From Ailanthus altissimus (taxonomy: Eukaryota > Streptophyta > Magnoliopsida > Sapindales > Simaroubaceae): 64,000 bases of DNA. The notes beneath the pieces are model-generated. The model was not told where the DNA came from and searched no databases. It worked only from the letters and a program-made list of their open reading frames with translations. The position numbers and the translations under genes are program-made. Positions 24,446-37,070 of the stretch are shown in pieces. The stretch is from contig OX327697.1 in the NCBI GenBank assembly GCA_946807835.1, positions 10,289,001 to 10,353,000 of the forward strand. The letters are read 5' to 3'. Position 1 is the first letter of the stretch. Every line of letters starts with the position of its first letter.

Positions 24446-25971
24446 CATCCCAGAGCACCCAGACATTGATTTTGAGGACCTTCTCTTTGACCCCAACAAT
24501 TTGGAAGACTAATTTCATAGGGAAGTTTCTTAATTTTTGTTCTTTCTTCACATGGGGGGCCATGTTTTATTTTAAATATAGGGGGAATATTTAGTGTTGC
24601 TCCGTATGTTTTATTTATTACCGTGTGTAAAAAAAAAAAGGTAAGTAATTAAGTCATATTTTTATTTCTTACGTGTTTCTTCATTCATTTTTATTAGGTT
24701 GTTAAGGTGATCATTGGTCTATGATAAGAAAAAAGAATACATGGCTGAATTTATTTTTTACAAATCCCTAAGGAACGATAGAAATTTGAGACAATTTTGG
24801 TTATCTAAGTTTAGGAATAAGTTCGACCTTATTTATAATTATTATATTTTTTTTGCACTTTATAAGCATGAGTATTTATAACTATTACTTAGAGATACTT
24901 ATGCTTTAGGGAGTACACCACAGTCTCGAAAGATCGATACTCTAGAACTTGTCTTTAATTATTACTTGAGATGAAATCCTAGGAAACACAAGAATAAGAA
25001 AATAATATTAAGCCATCTTTAGACTGATTGAGCCATTCTAGCCTATATTTTATTGTATATTTATCCATAATACCCTATTTTGAGCCTAATTATCCATTAT
25101 TTGGTTTAACCACATTACAAGCCCAAGATTTAAAATTTATTTATCCAGAAATTTATCCGTAACATCATAAATCTTGTATTTGCTTAAAATTACTCTTGAA
25201 AGTAAAAGGTTGTGGTGATATGAGAAAAATAAGTTTGGGTGATATTTGTCAATCTAAGTTTAGGGGTATTCAAAAAAAAATTCAAAGAAAAAAAGAGAAA
25301 AAAAATACCCCTAACTTAAGAAAAAGAAGAAATTATTTGAAAAATAAAAGTTAAAAAGAAAGATGGGAAACACAATAAGTTTATGGGAAGAAATAATACA
25401 AGAAAATGAAGATCGAGAGGTTTTTAAGTAAAGTCTAAGTGTTCATGGTGTGACTTGAACCTCATATGTTTATCCTTTTATTCCATTTTGATCGTAGCCT
25501 TACATTACAAGCTAATTACATTACAAGCTAAGTAAAGTCCTAAATAGATCCCTAAACATGTGATTTTCTACATTAGTATAGAGTGGTAGTAAAGACAAGC
25601 TTATAGAAGTGTCATTATACAAATCAAATGCCGAGACATCATCTTTTATGTACAAACTAAAGTATAAAGTAAATCAAAGTAGGGTTTTAGCTGTTGCTTG
25701 TTGCTTGCACACACACACATGGTGATTATCTTTGAGAAAGAATGAGGGACTAAATAGAGATAATTAAGATTGTTAATAGCTATTTATCTACCTTAAAGAT
25801 TTGTACCATTTCATCAGCCTTTGAGATAATGATTTTAATCATCTTACTAATCTAGCATATGTAGTTTTGTTTTGTTTATTTGTTAGCCGAGTCAAGCATA
25901 ACCCTTTGTTTCTCTCTCTTGATTTTATTTTATTGCTTAATGACAAACATGCGTTTAAGTTTGGGAAAATT
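24446..25971 (+). mobile_element. Internal non-coding region of the deleted gypsy element
   Basis: Contains no gag or pol. It ends at a polypurine-type junction, GTTTAAGTTTGGGAAAATT, immediately before the TGATAAGAGC start of the 3' LTR, the usual junction in Athila/Tat elements. The whole is an internally deleted element of which two LTRs and the 3' spacer remain. Confidence 0.55.
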
Positions 25972-27374
25972 TGATAAGAGCATATTTGTCATAAATTTTC
26001 TCATATTTTTATTTCGATATTTTACTGTTTTATGAGAATAGATTGCTATTTATGAGCATTATTGTTATTTATAGGGACTTGAACAAAATTTAAAGAAATG
26101 CAATGTTTTCAAAATATGGATCTGTCACCCTAGCACCACAAGAATTTTCACCCTAACACTGGAACAATGATCAAAATAAGAAAACTAAAAAAAACAGATC
26201 TGTTTAAGTTGCAGACTAGCGCCCCAACGCCAGAGAGGCATCACGCTAACAACAGGCCAGCGCTCTAGCATCAACACCTCACCGCTCCAACAGTAAGGCT
26301 GTCTACACTTAACGCCCTAGCGACAACAGCCAGCACCCTAACAGTAGTGCGAGTTCTAATCCGATAAGAATTGAGTTTTCAAGCTCATATCAATCCCTAT
26401 AAAAGGCTACTCATCCCAAGACTTTAAAAATTATCCCAGAGCACCTAAGAGTAATCCAAGAACACCAAGAATACAGAGCACAAGTCTTACAGAGTAATAG
26501 GAGTTTAATTGAAGCAGCTTTAGAGAGAGATTTAAGTCATTCTTTAGCATCAAGAGTTTCTTACGCAGTGCAATCAAGTTAAATTTAACGTCTATATCGG
26601 TTTGCTATTGATTGTATCATGATTTTTTATTATTTTTATTGCTATTCTATTGTAGTTATGAACAAAATTTTATTTTTAGGGTTAATACTTGAACTCAATA
26701 TATTCACTTAATTGTCATATCTTTTTAATATTTAATAAACTTAGGTCGTTGTTATTCAAATTACTTGTTCTTAATGCTTTAATATAGGCCAATATATGGT
26801 GAATGAATTAATAATATTTTTTATAAACTCGAAAGATGAATCATGATATTTAGACCTAGGTAATTTGATGCATAATTGTAGAATAACATTCAATGTTGCA
26901 TATGCAAGTTTCAATTTAGGATAGAAATATACCTAATTGGCATGTATGATCAATAAGATTCAATCTTAATTTATTACAAGTACCATAAGAATATAGGTAT
27001 TTGGTAAATTAAAATATACTTGCAAGACCTTGGAAAAGGCTTGTGAATACATTATTGTCTTGATCAATAACAAGGACTAAGGGAATTAATTATTAAAAGA
27101 TTAATCATTAGAAAGCGTATTGAAGGATAGTATTGACCCTAGGTTTTTTCTATATTGCTATCACTTAATTCTCTCTACATTGTGTCATTATTTTTATATT
27201 TTCTACATTCATTCTTAGATTTTTATTTTTCTGAATAATTAGTAGAAAAACATAATTTTAGTACTTGGTTAAAATATAAAAATTATTCGTGTGGGTTCAA
27301 CATTCGACTTTATAAGTCAATTTATTACTTGTTACGATAGTGTATACTTGCACTTAATTTTAAGATATAGAAAT
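25972..27374 (+). mobile_element. 3' LTR of the deleted gypsy element
   Basis: Starts TGATAAGAGCATATTTGTC and runs to about GATATAGAAATA at 27374; the same end is seen in the LINE-inserted copy ending at 36210. It has the same GC-rich islet (26215-26345) in an AT-rich background. The exact 3' end is uncertain by some tens of bases because no CA end or target duplication was found. Confidence 0.6.
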
Positions 27375-27944
27375 ATTGTATGACATGTCAAGTATAGTGT
27401 AAGGGATTAGGTGATGCTGAAGATACTTTCAACACAATACAAGTCGCCACATTCACTTCACAAAGGCCCTGTTTGTGAGTATAAATGGTAATTTCTTATT
27501 TTTAAGAGAGTTGGCAATGTCTTGTACAAGGTGAAATTGCTTTTCAAGACTATGGCTACATCTGATATCCCACGCAAGTTATTTAGAGCCATATCGGGGG
27601 GATTCAAAAAATTATAGAGTGTGAACCACAAACTTATTCACCATTACGCTTTTCATACCTTATGACAAAGAAATGAATCTTATTCTCAATGAAATGATGA
27701 TATAAAAAATAAATTACCCTCCGAGTTGTGAGTACTTTGTCAAGTGAAAGGGGTTGTCCGATAGCAAAGTAAGTTAAAAATCTAAGAGTACTCTGCAATA
27801 GTTTTAGAATAAGGTGTACAAGTTCTAGCAAAGACACAACAATGGCATCTCGTGTAGCTGGTAGGGGAGAACCCTATGCCTTAAGTGTTCTTAAGAATTT
27901 GTTAAATACTTGGTGCATAACAAAGTCTTCTAAAGGCTACTTGA
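27375..27944. other. Unassigned stretch, possible gypsy pol tail
   Basis: Plus strand at about 27505-27580 reads RVGNVLYKVKLLFKT, reminiscent of the RVG.VAY.L.LP segment between integrase and chromodomain in gypsy elements, but the match is short. No other gene was recognised. Confidence 0.25.
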
Positions 27945-29395
27945 TGTTGAGATTTGTGCTTATGTGTCATCTCAATTTTGTATGAATATTGTATTTATAG
28001 AATAAATAAAATTTTCATTAAATCACTAATTACTTTAATAAGGTAAATTTCTTGTAACATTTTGAATATTATATTGATCTGAAAGAAGTTCAGATTAGGT
28101 CTAAAGAGTAAGAATATTGTCTGAAATGGTACAAAGACCTAAGAATATACCAACAATAATATAATTGTAAAGAGTTGCAAGTGTTATTAAGAAATGTCAT
28201 TGTGTAAGTATATTATCAAAATATTTGTTCATGATCTATTTCCACCGAAGCACGGTTTGTCGAGTGAAATCTATTAATATAAATCAGTGTACATCTATAT
28301 CTGAATTGTCTAGATGGTTAATCTTAATAAACCATAAGCTTAGTGAAAGCTCGTATAGATATACAAGTATTTAGCAGGGACTGGATACTGAATAAGACTC
28401 AATGAAGACTTCCAATGGATCTCCCATAAAACTGTCAATGGAGGGTCTTTTCGAGTTGAGTAGTATTCATAATCCTTTGACCTAAGCACCACAGTGAACT
28501 TGTAAGTTTTCCATTATTGAGTGATTTTAAACCTATTGTGCATACATTTGGGTATGTGTCTATCATTCAAAATATCATATGTATCACATACATATATAAG
28601 CACAGCAGATGAGCGAAATACAAAATTCTTAATGATAAACATTAATAAACTTTTACATGTTATCTCATAAATGTAAAATACACCAAGATTGAGAAATAGT
28701 ACTTTGTCAAGCTTTTGGTATTTGGTCGAATTGGAGTACTCGCCTTGCAGCAAGTTATTCATAATTCTAGTTCCTCAACACAGTGGGCTTAAAGAAGCTA
28801 GAGTAGTAGCTTTTTCAATAAAGGATTCAACTATTGAATTCTTGTTTCTACTTTGTAGTATGGGTGATCAAAATAGAAGAGAGAATATATTTTTGTGCTC
28901 TCAACATTTGAGAGAATTTTCTAACACTTAGCAAAATTCACTTATCTCTCTACTCTAATGTTATGATTGAATTTTTCCTTCACCAATTGAGCAACATATT
29001 GCTCTTTCATTTGTTTATTATTTTTCTTTCATTTTCTCACCTAATGGCATCGATCATTATAGTCAATGTTTGCCATTAGTGTTTTGTTTATTATTGTTTA
29101 CAATAAATTAAATGAAAACAAAACAAAATGAAAAATTATTTAAATGAACTTGGCCTAAATTTAGGTCAAATGAGAAACATTTTCTCATTATTAAGAAATA
29201 TGTTAAGGCCTACCATTTACAAGTGCCACTCATTTATTGTTATTATATGATTTAATTAATATTAAAAAAATAATTTAATCATATTAAATCATGGTAAAAC
29301 CACATGTCAATTTATTTTAAAAAATGAATTGCTGATTTCAATTTAAATAATAATATCATATATTATTATTATTACTTTATTCAATAAACATTTTA
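27945..29395. mobile_element. Rearranged copy of the large-LTR family (head forward, tail inverted)
   Basis: 27945-28517 matches the first 570 bases of the family on the plus strand (TGTTGAGATTTGTGCTTATG, compare 32273 and 5844). At about 28518 the sequence switches to the family's 3' tail on the minus strand (gagtgattttaaacctattg, compare 52906) and follows it to about 29395 (compare 53760). The middle third is absent. It is best explained as one solo LTR with an internal deletion and an inverted tail, or as two truncated copies joined head to head. Confidence 0.6.
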
Positions 29396-29439
29396 AATCA
29401 CACAGGCCATTATTTTCTTACACCGTGAATCAGAAAAAC

Positions 29440-30516
29440 TATCCATCTTTTCATAGCTTCAATAAAATGCCACTCAATTCTATTTTAAGCCTTTTGACAT
29501 GTCCAGCTTAAGTGCCATAAAACTCTCTTGAGACTTCGACCATTTTTTTCAAAACATGGAGGCACTCACACCCGATTATGGCATTATTAGTAATAAGTCA
29601 ACCCAGGATGAAAGATCTTTGTGAATAAGAGATTACTAGATATAGGATCACCTGTAACTAGTTAGTATGGGTTTGAAAATTATTTTATAGAGCATAGAAC
29701 ATAAATTGTTGGGTCGAAAATCTTGAATCCCCTCTGGATCATCTTTCTTCAAATCTTGCCTAAGTCCCTACTATTATGAAAAAAGACAAACATATATTTG
29801 TGATGTCTGATCCAGCCTTAGAATAGAAATTTTGGTAAAACAATGCAGTGAAGCCATCCAAACTAGAAGCTTTTAATGGTGCCATCTGAAAAACTGCCTT
29901 ATGTGTATCGTCTGCCCCAAATAGAGAGTCTATAAAGGTAATAGAAGATCCGGGTAGCTAGTTAAAGACATTGCTTAGAATAAAATGTAATACCTCTAGG
30001 GACCATGATGATGATTCAAAAAAAGAGCCAAAGTATTCTTCAATAATCTTAGTCATAGCCATGGTATCATTTTTCCAAATACTAATGGTGTCATTCAACC
30101 CCAAAATCCTGTTTTTTTTACCTCCAAATACTATTATTGTTATTCAACTCCTAAATCCTATTTGTTTACCTCTTTACTGATGCCTTGTAGTGGAATATGG
30201 GCTTTTGTTGCCCAAGCTAATCAGCTATAGACCTTTAATGCTAATAATTTTCTTCCTTTTCTAGTAAGACATCAATCTCACATTCAATATCTCTTAGTTG
30301 TTGCCATGAAGTAGCCAAAAAATTCTAGTTAAGATCAGAGAGTTGCTTTTGTTTTTTATTAAGAGCTTTTTTGTGCTGGTTAAAACACTAAAAATGCTAA
30401 ACATGTAAACGTGAATTAAGCCTAGAAAGTTGCTCCCTAACCTCCTTCAAGGTGGTTCCCAAGCACCCCAACTTTATTCAATAAGCTCCTTAAATTCTTT
30501 TGAGTTGGCTAATTGG
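29440..30516 (-). pseudogene. LINE (L1-like) reverse transcriptase remnant
   Basis: On the minus strand, in shifting frames, the pieces run: a linker after the endonuclease; NNSIW plus a lysine-rich break; IIEEYFGSFF (the ...YF..LF block); APLKASSLDGFTALFYQNFY, which matches the plant LINE motif K..GPDGF.A.FYQ.FW; and a later block matching GRLITDN (read GLTYY/LITNN across a frame change). The catalytic F/YADD region is missing because the element is cut at about 29440 by the rearranged LTR. Many stops; dead. Confidence 0.65.
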
Positions 30517-31845
30517 TGCTATAATAGTCTAGCGCAAGCACACACTATTGTATCAAGTAATATAAGATTTTAAGTCCAGATATCGTTCCCATAGGGACTA
30601 TGCGATCTAATTCTTTAATCAATTACTAAAATTATACTTACTTTACTTTTATCTAGAAAACTATAATTTAAAATTTAACTAATTAACCTAAAACTTAACC
30701 TAGATAGTAAATAAACAAATGGTTAAATTCACAAATTGATAATAATCTATAATATAGACTCATCCCTTAGTATTTTATTGGATTCATTAACCTTCTTAGT
30801 TAATCCCTTAATATGAATTGCTAACTTAGACACTAATCTCATCACAAGCCTCTATTGATGGTCAAGCGACTATATTACACATTTTAACAATTACCTATAT
30901 ATCTGTGGTAATCAAATTAAAATTTAATTTATTAAGATCAAGTCTAAATTATTCTATACATGCCATCTGGGTATATATTTATCCTACATGAAACTCATAA
31001 TTGTTACCCTATGATCGTGCATCAAACTATTACATATTAAACACATGAATCATTTTGTCAAGTTTATAATGATTCCTCAATCATTCAAAATATTAAAAAA
31101 GTATAATGAAAGTATTAAGATCAATATAGAATGAATCAATTATAATGTATTAAGATCATAAACTAAGTATCCATAAAATCCAACTACATACTAGGTTTGC
31201 ATAATTTAACCTTAGATAAATAATGTTAGCTCATTACAAAACCAAAAATATCAAACCAATCTATGAATAACAACAAGAACAAGAATATAATAATAAAGAA
31301 AGATAAGAAAAACTAATCAAGAAGATACTTTAATGTGCTTTTCTCTCTCTCTTTCTTTCTTGACTTGAATTTTCAATCTTGAGCTTGAATATTGATTTTG
31401 TAGTTTTGATCTCTCAATATTGTGTGTGAATTATTCCTCTGCATTTCTGCCTCTCTAAAGTTTGTGCTTTGGCTCTTATAAGAGTACTTTTATAGCTATG
31501 AGAAACCCTAAGAGTGAGGGACTTTGAATCCAAGATGAATTAAGAGTAAAAATGGGATATTTTTCATATGTCACATTAACGTTGTGACACCAAAACCTAG
31601 AATGCGATGGAACCTGTTATGTAATGAGGTGTTGCGGTGCTCAGGCCTGTATTGGTCAGGTCTCGTAAATTCGTCATATCATCTTCATTTTACATCAGTT
31701 TTGCCTCCTAGTTATTTCTATTCATCACATTTTCTATCGCATACCTATTTCTGATCAAAAATAAAATTAAATAGTCAAATATTCATGATTTGGAGTAAAA
31801 TATAAAAGTGAGACTAAATATACTAGTGCAAGTATGCCTTTATCA
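30517..31845 (-). mobile_element. Solo LTR of Athila-like family inside the LINE
   Basis: On the minus strand it starts TGATAAAGGCATACTTGC and ends in GCGCTAGACTATTATAGCA. TTGG lies on both sides (30513-30516 and 31846-31849). LINE coding sequence resumes directly at both edges: FEAKWAN ends at 31846 on the endonuclease side and the linker continues at 30516. That proves insertion after the LINE. It is homologous to 21629-22934. Confidence 0.75.
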
Positions 31846-31849
31846 TTGG

Positions 31850-32130
31850 CCCATTTCGCTTCAAAGTGAAAACAAGGTGTCTTTTATTTAGGAATAAGGG
31901 AACAACCATCAGAAGCAGAATTACTACAGTCTACCATCAAGGGGTAGTGATCTGAACCAGAGTAATTCAAGTGTTGAACTATATTGCCAAGAAATTTGAG
32001 AAACCAACCAGGGTTACAGACAAACCTGTCAAGCCTTCTTAGATAAACGTCACAGGTTAATGGCCATTACAATATATAAATTTAGGGCCTTCAAATCCCA
32101 AATCATGAACGAACAGTCATCTAGGGCATC
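31850..32130 (-). pseudogene. LINE endonuclease C-terminal part
   Basis: Minus strand reads ALDDCSFMIWDLKA, then RRLDRFVCNPGWFLKF, then HLNYSGSDHYPLMVDC and finally HFEAKWAN. These are the conserved RLDR..., S.SDH.P and F.FE..W blocks of the plant L1 apurinic endonuclease domain, in the right order. A single frame change precedes RRLDRF. It is bounded by a solo LTR on each side. Confidence 0.75.
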
Positions 32131-32272
32131 TAATAAGGTCATATTTGTCATATATTTTCTCACATTTTTACTTTGATATTTTATTGTTTTGTGAAAATAA
32201 ATGGTTATTTATATACATTATTGTTTATTTGTAGGAACTTGAACGAAAATGGATAAAAATCAGGGACTAAAG
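32131..32272 (+). mobile_element. Gypsy LTR inserted in the LINE, left part
   Basis: Starts TAATAAGGTCATATTTGTC and matches the start of the LTR at 25972. It is the left part of a solo LTR whose right part is 34952-36210; the two are separated by a younger insertion. Confidence 0.65.
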
Positions 32273-34951
32273 TGTTAGGTTTTGTGCTTACGTGTTATCC
32301 CTGTTTGTATGAATGTTTATTTTATAATACTTATACAATGAATATTTTATTAAATTGCTAATAACCTTAATTAAATGGTACTAAAGCTTGTAACACTGTA
32401 GACATTATATGATCTAAAGAAGTTCAGATCTAGTTTAAAAGAGTTTAGATCTGGGCTAATAGTTAGCAACGTTGAGAGTTATAAATGCTAAGAGTTAGCA
32501 GGTTATAAGAGTCAGTAAAACCTAAAGAGTTAGAACATTGCCTATAATAGGACAAAGACCTTATAGTCTACTTGTAATGACATTGTTGCAAAGAGTTGCA
32601 ATAGATACGATGAAATGTTATTATGTAAGTATATTCTCAAATATAGTGTTTCTGATCTATGTTCACCAATGCGAGTCTATCGGTGAATTACTATTATATT
32701 ATATCAGTGTGTGTCTATATCTGTATTATGCAAATGATTGGTCTTAGCTGACATGAGCTTAATGGAAGCTCGTATAGAAATGTAAGTATGTCAGTCAGGA
32801 CTGGATATTGAACAAACTCACGAGGACTCTAATAGATATCCTATGAATTCGTCAAAGGAAGGCCCTCTTGAGTTGAGTAGTATTCATAGTCCTTTTACAT
32901 GCACACCATGGTAGGCTTGTGGGTGATCCACTATACTTTAGTTTTATATATGTCAAAAATCTTTCATGGCCTGATCGTTACATGTCATTGGGTATGGTTC
33001 GATGCTCATAAAATTTGGTGTGCGTAGATACTGAATCTGTCAGCTCATATAGATGGGTTGTATATCCGATGCTCCGAGATTGTATTTTACAAAGTCTTAT
33101 GGTCATAAGCAATGAACACAGGAAAAAGAGTTTCCCACATAGTTGAACAATATAGTAAAAGAGTTTGCCTATATTATTCATTAAGATATGAATCTGGAGA
33201 TAAGTTCACGGATGAGTTTATGGGGATTTAACAATGATGATCTATATCCCGCCCATCCAGGGTATAATGATAAAAGGATTATACGAATATGTAGTAACCT
33301 TAACATGTATAGTATAACGCGCTGATTTATAATATCCATGACATGTGCGTGAGGTATCGATCACTGAATTACGAAATAGTTTTATTTGATAAATCCGGCG
33401 TGCACCGAAGGAATCTTAATATGAAATGTACTCTTTGTGCACTTGGGCAACATACCATATTGAATAGTTCAATACAGTAAAATCTAATAATTTACTATAA
33501 TTAAGTTAACTAAAGTACATAGTTAATGGTAAGACCCACTTTTGATTAACTTGGTAACTTAGTAAGGATATAAAGATAATTTCACTTAATGATTATTTAA
33601 TTTTTAAATAATTATATTAAATATTTATTTATTTAATAGTTAAATAAATAACTTAACTTAGCTATGGTTAAAATTTAACCATATAGTTAAATTAATATTA
33701 ACCTTACTTAATGGTTAAGTAATGATTAACCTAACTATGGTTACGTTTGTTAACTAGGATTAGATTATTTAAATATTTATTTAACTTAGGGGTTAAGTTA
33801 AACTAATCTAACTAGGGTTAAATATTAACTATAATTATGTTAAGTTAAATGTAAATTTAAATTAAGTAAAATTAAACTGAAATTAAGTTCATTTATATAT
33901 ATGTATGCAAAAAGAAATAAAATTAGGTTAAGTTTTATTTTTGCTAAGTATTTTGGCCAGCCATCAAAGAAAATTATTTTTTTTTAAATACAATTGTTGA
34001 ATTCAGAATTAAATTTTCTTTTTATTAGGTTTAAACCAATTAAGAAAAAAATAAGTATTTGATTTATTAATTAACTATTAATCAAAGAAAAATCATATAC
34101 TTAGGTTTAATTTGTTTAACAATTGCTAGATTAACATATTATTATTCTAAATAATCAATCCCACTCTTGTTAATTATTAGAATTGACAAAGTTTACATTT
34201 CAGGTGGACTTTAAGCAATTTAATCCAAAGGCTTCAAGAGTTTAATTTTTAATTTTGTTATTAACTATGGTTAAGTAATGGTTAACCTAACTATGGTTAC
34301 GTTAGTTAACTAGGATTAGATTATTTAAATATTTATTTAACTTAGGGGTTAAGTTAAATTAATCTAACTAAGGTTAAATATTAACTATAATTATATTAAG
34401 TTAAATGTAAATTTAAATTAAGTGAAATTAAAATGAAATTAAGTTCATTTATATATATGATGCAAAAAGAAATAAAATTAGGTTAAGTTTTATTTTTGCT
34501 AAGTATTTTCGCCAGCCATCAAAGAAATTTTTTTTTTTTTAAATTGTTGAATTCAGAATTAAAATTTTTTTTAATTAGATTTAAACCAATTAAGAAAAAA
34601 ATAAGTATTTGATTTATTGATTAACTGTTAATCAAAGAAAAATCATATACTTAGGTTTAATTTGTTTAACGATTGCTAGATTAACATATTGTTATTCTAA
34701 ATAATCAATCTCACTCTTGTTAATTACTAGAATTGACAAAATTTAGATTTCAGGTAGACTTTAAGCAATTTAATCCAAAGGCTTCAAAAGTTTAATTTTT
34801 AATTTCATTATTAATTTGATTAATATGTATTAATTGGGTTCATTGTAATTTTTTATAATTCCGTTGTGCACATATATGTATGAGATATGTATATTTTGAA
34901 TGATAAACACATATACTACATGCATACACCTAAATAAATCAATACTTAGCA
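32273..34951 (+). mobile_element. Solo LTR, large-LTR family, copy 3 (2.68 kb)
   Basis: Begins TGTTAGGTTTTGTGCTTACG and ends near CTTAGCA at 34951. Flanks taaag (left) and aaag (right) are consistent with a worn 4-5 bp target duplication, and the split host LTR rejoins across it (ggactaaag to tacaaaat, compare 24140-24155). It is longer than copies 1 and 4 because of a 556 bp internal tandem duplication at 33708-34816. Confidence 0.7.
33708..34816. repeat. Tandem duplication, two units of about 556 bp
   Basis: The word ttacgttwgttaactagg recurs at 33741 and 34297, and similarity extends across each unit to tttaatttttaattt..attaa. Copies differ at several percent of positions and by small indels in the T runs. 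It is absent from the other copies of the LTR family, so it arose after this insertion or in its source. Confidence 0.75.
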
Positions 34952-36210
34952 AAAGTACAAAATTTCCAAAATATATAGCTATCGCATTAATGGTACAAGC
35001 ATTTTGGCCCCAACGCTGAAATAGTGATTAAAATAAGAAAATCATGAAAAAAAAATGACATGTTTAAGTCGCAGTTCATCGCCCCAATGCTGGCCATCGA
35101 CCACTCCAGTGATAGCTCATCGCCCTAACGCCAAATTCCACCACTCCAGCGATATGACCTTTTGAACGTGGCACCCCAGCGATAGCAAGATAGCACCTCA
35201 ATAACAGTGCGATTCCTAACTCGACAAGAATAAGAGATTTCAAGCTCAATTCAATCCCTATAAAAAGGTTACTCGTCCTCAGCCTTTAGAGATAATCCAA
35301 GATCATCCATTAAGAGAGAGCACAAATCTTAAAGAGAAATTGAAGCATCCATAGATAGAATTTTAAAGCGTTCTTTGGTATTAAGAGTTTCTTAAGCAAC
35401 GCAATCAAGAGAAATTCAACATCTATATAGATTTGCTATTGATTGTATAATATTTTCATATTATTTTTGCCGTTGTTCTCTTATAGCCATGAACTAGATT
35501 TTCTTTCTAGGGTTAATACTTGAACTCAAGATATGCACTTAATTGTCATATCTTTCTAATATTTAATAAACTTAGTTATTTGTTATTCAAATTACTTATT
35601 TTTAATGCTTCAATATATTTGACAAGTATGGTGAATGACTTGATAATATTTTGATAAACTTAATAGATGAATTATTATATGTTGACCTAGGTAATTTGAT
35701 GCATGATTGTAGAATAACATTCAATGTTACATATGCAAGTTTTAAATTAAGATAGGAATATACCTATTTGGCATGTATGGTCAATAAGACTTAATCTTAA
35801 TGAATCTTAATTTATTACAAATACCATAAGAATATAGGTATTTGGTAACTTAATATATATTTGCATAATTTTGGAAGAGGCTTGTGAATACATTAGTATT
35901 TTATTAAATAATAAGAATTAAGAAAATTAAATATTAGAGGATTAATAATTGAAAATCATATTGAAGATTAGTATTAACCCTAAGTTTTCTCTATATTGCT
36001 ATCTTTTAAATCTCTTTACATTATGTCATTACTTTTATATTTTTTAAAATCATTCGTAAATTTTTATTTTTTTGAATAATTGCTAAAAAGATATAATTTT
36101 AGTACTTAGTAAAAAGAAGAAATATTCTTATGGGTTTGACATCCAACTCTTTGTTCATTTACTTGTATACGATAATAAATACTTGTGCTTAATTACAAGA
36201 TATAGAAATA
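34952..36210 (+). mobile_element. Gypsy LTR inserted in the LINE, right part
   Basis: Continues the LTR begun at 32131 and matches 24150-24445 and 26130-27374, including the GC-rich islet (35060-35210) and the end gatatagaaata. LINE sequence (MSNFCEV on the minus strand) resumes at 36211, so this is a solo LTR in the LINE endonuclease frame. Confidence 0.7.
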
Positions 36211-37070
36211 TAACCTCACAAAAATTACTCATAAAAAATCTTTTGGTCACAAGCCACCACCCAATTTCTTTGAGGGATGCAAAATCTCCACCGCATAGCC
36301 ATGGAAGCAAAGAAAACCCCCTCAGCCAGTGTATTAGGGTCCATGCATGAATAACAATATTGACTCGCCTCCGTATTGCCATAGAAGCTAGTAAATCACC
36401 ATAGTTGTTGATGCTCTTGAGTGACAGATATCAATATGCCATGTGGAATATAAAATCAGCTGAATAGATACTGTGTCTTTCCACATCAATGCTAGTCTAC
36501 CATTTTTACTAACCTTGTCTACCATCAACTAACCAGCAAACCCTAACTAAATACGTATTGATTCCATGGGTTGATGGTTTAAAATGGTCTCTATCAAGAA
36601 AACCACTTCTGGGCATAGTCTCTACAAGTGGCAACACATAATTCAAAATGTCTATGAATTGTCCATACCATGGACATTCTGACAGAAGAGCCTTATTATG
36701 CTTGGTGGTCCTGCTTCGAGGCAGGAACCGTCACTAAAAAAGAAAAAGAGAGCTTGGTTGAGCAAGATTCTGGCTTTGAAGGTGTAACTGAAATAGGTAC
36801 CTCATTGAATTCAATACCATCTATTCCCAAATGTTTAAGTCAAAGAGCTGGACTAACTCCTTAGGTTTTTTTAGCTGAGACAAAATAGGAGAAATAGAAA
36901 AATGAACATGTTTTAACTTAAACCAATAAATTCTATTGAAAATGTTTTCACAATTTACCAAATATTCTTCTTGATACGGATAAACTGCTCTTTATTAATA
37001 TGACAAGAACATAAAACCTTTCCAATTACTAATAATGTTACCCGATTGTCTCCAGCCTCTCAAACAGAAG
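36211..37070 (-). pseudogene. LINE endonuclease N-terminal part and upstream
   Basis: On the minus strand GKNGRLALMWKD and SIQLILYSTWHID, then FSLLPWLCGGDF and MSNF.EV match the L1 endonuclease pattern GGLAL.W...V, S..HID and W...GDFN. This joins to ALDDCSF at 32130 once the nested LTRs are removed. Beyond about 36640 no protein similarity was recognised, so the LINE 5' end is undefined; it is cut at 37071 by the copia element. Confidence 0.6.

Noticed and set aside
27505..27600. Possible gypsy chromodomain-upstream segment (RVGNVLYKVKL)
   Set aside because: The match is only about ten residues with no neighbouring integrase, so it was left as a weak note and not called as a gene.
36670..36864. 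Plus-strand 64-codon frame near the LINE
   Set aside because: It is antisense to the decayed LINE upstream region and has no recognisable domain.
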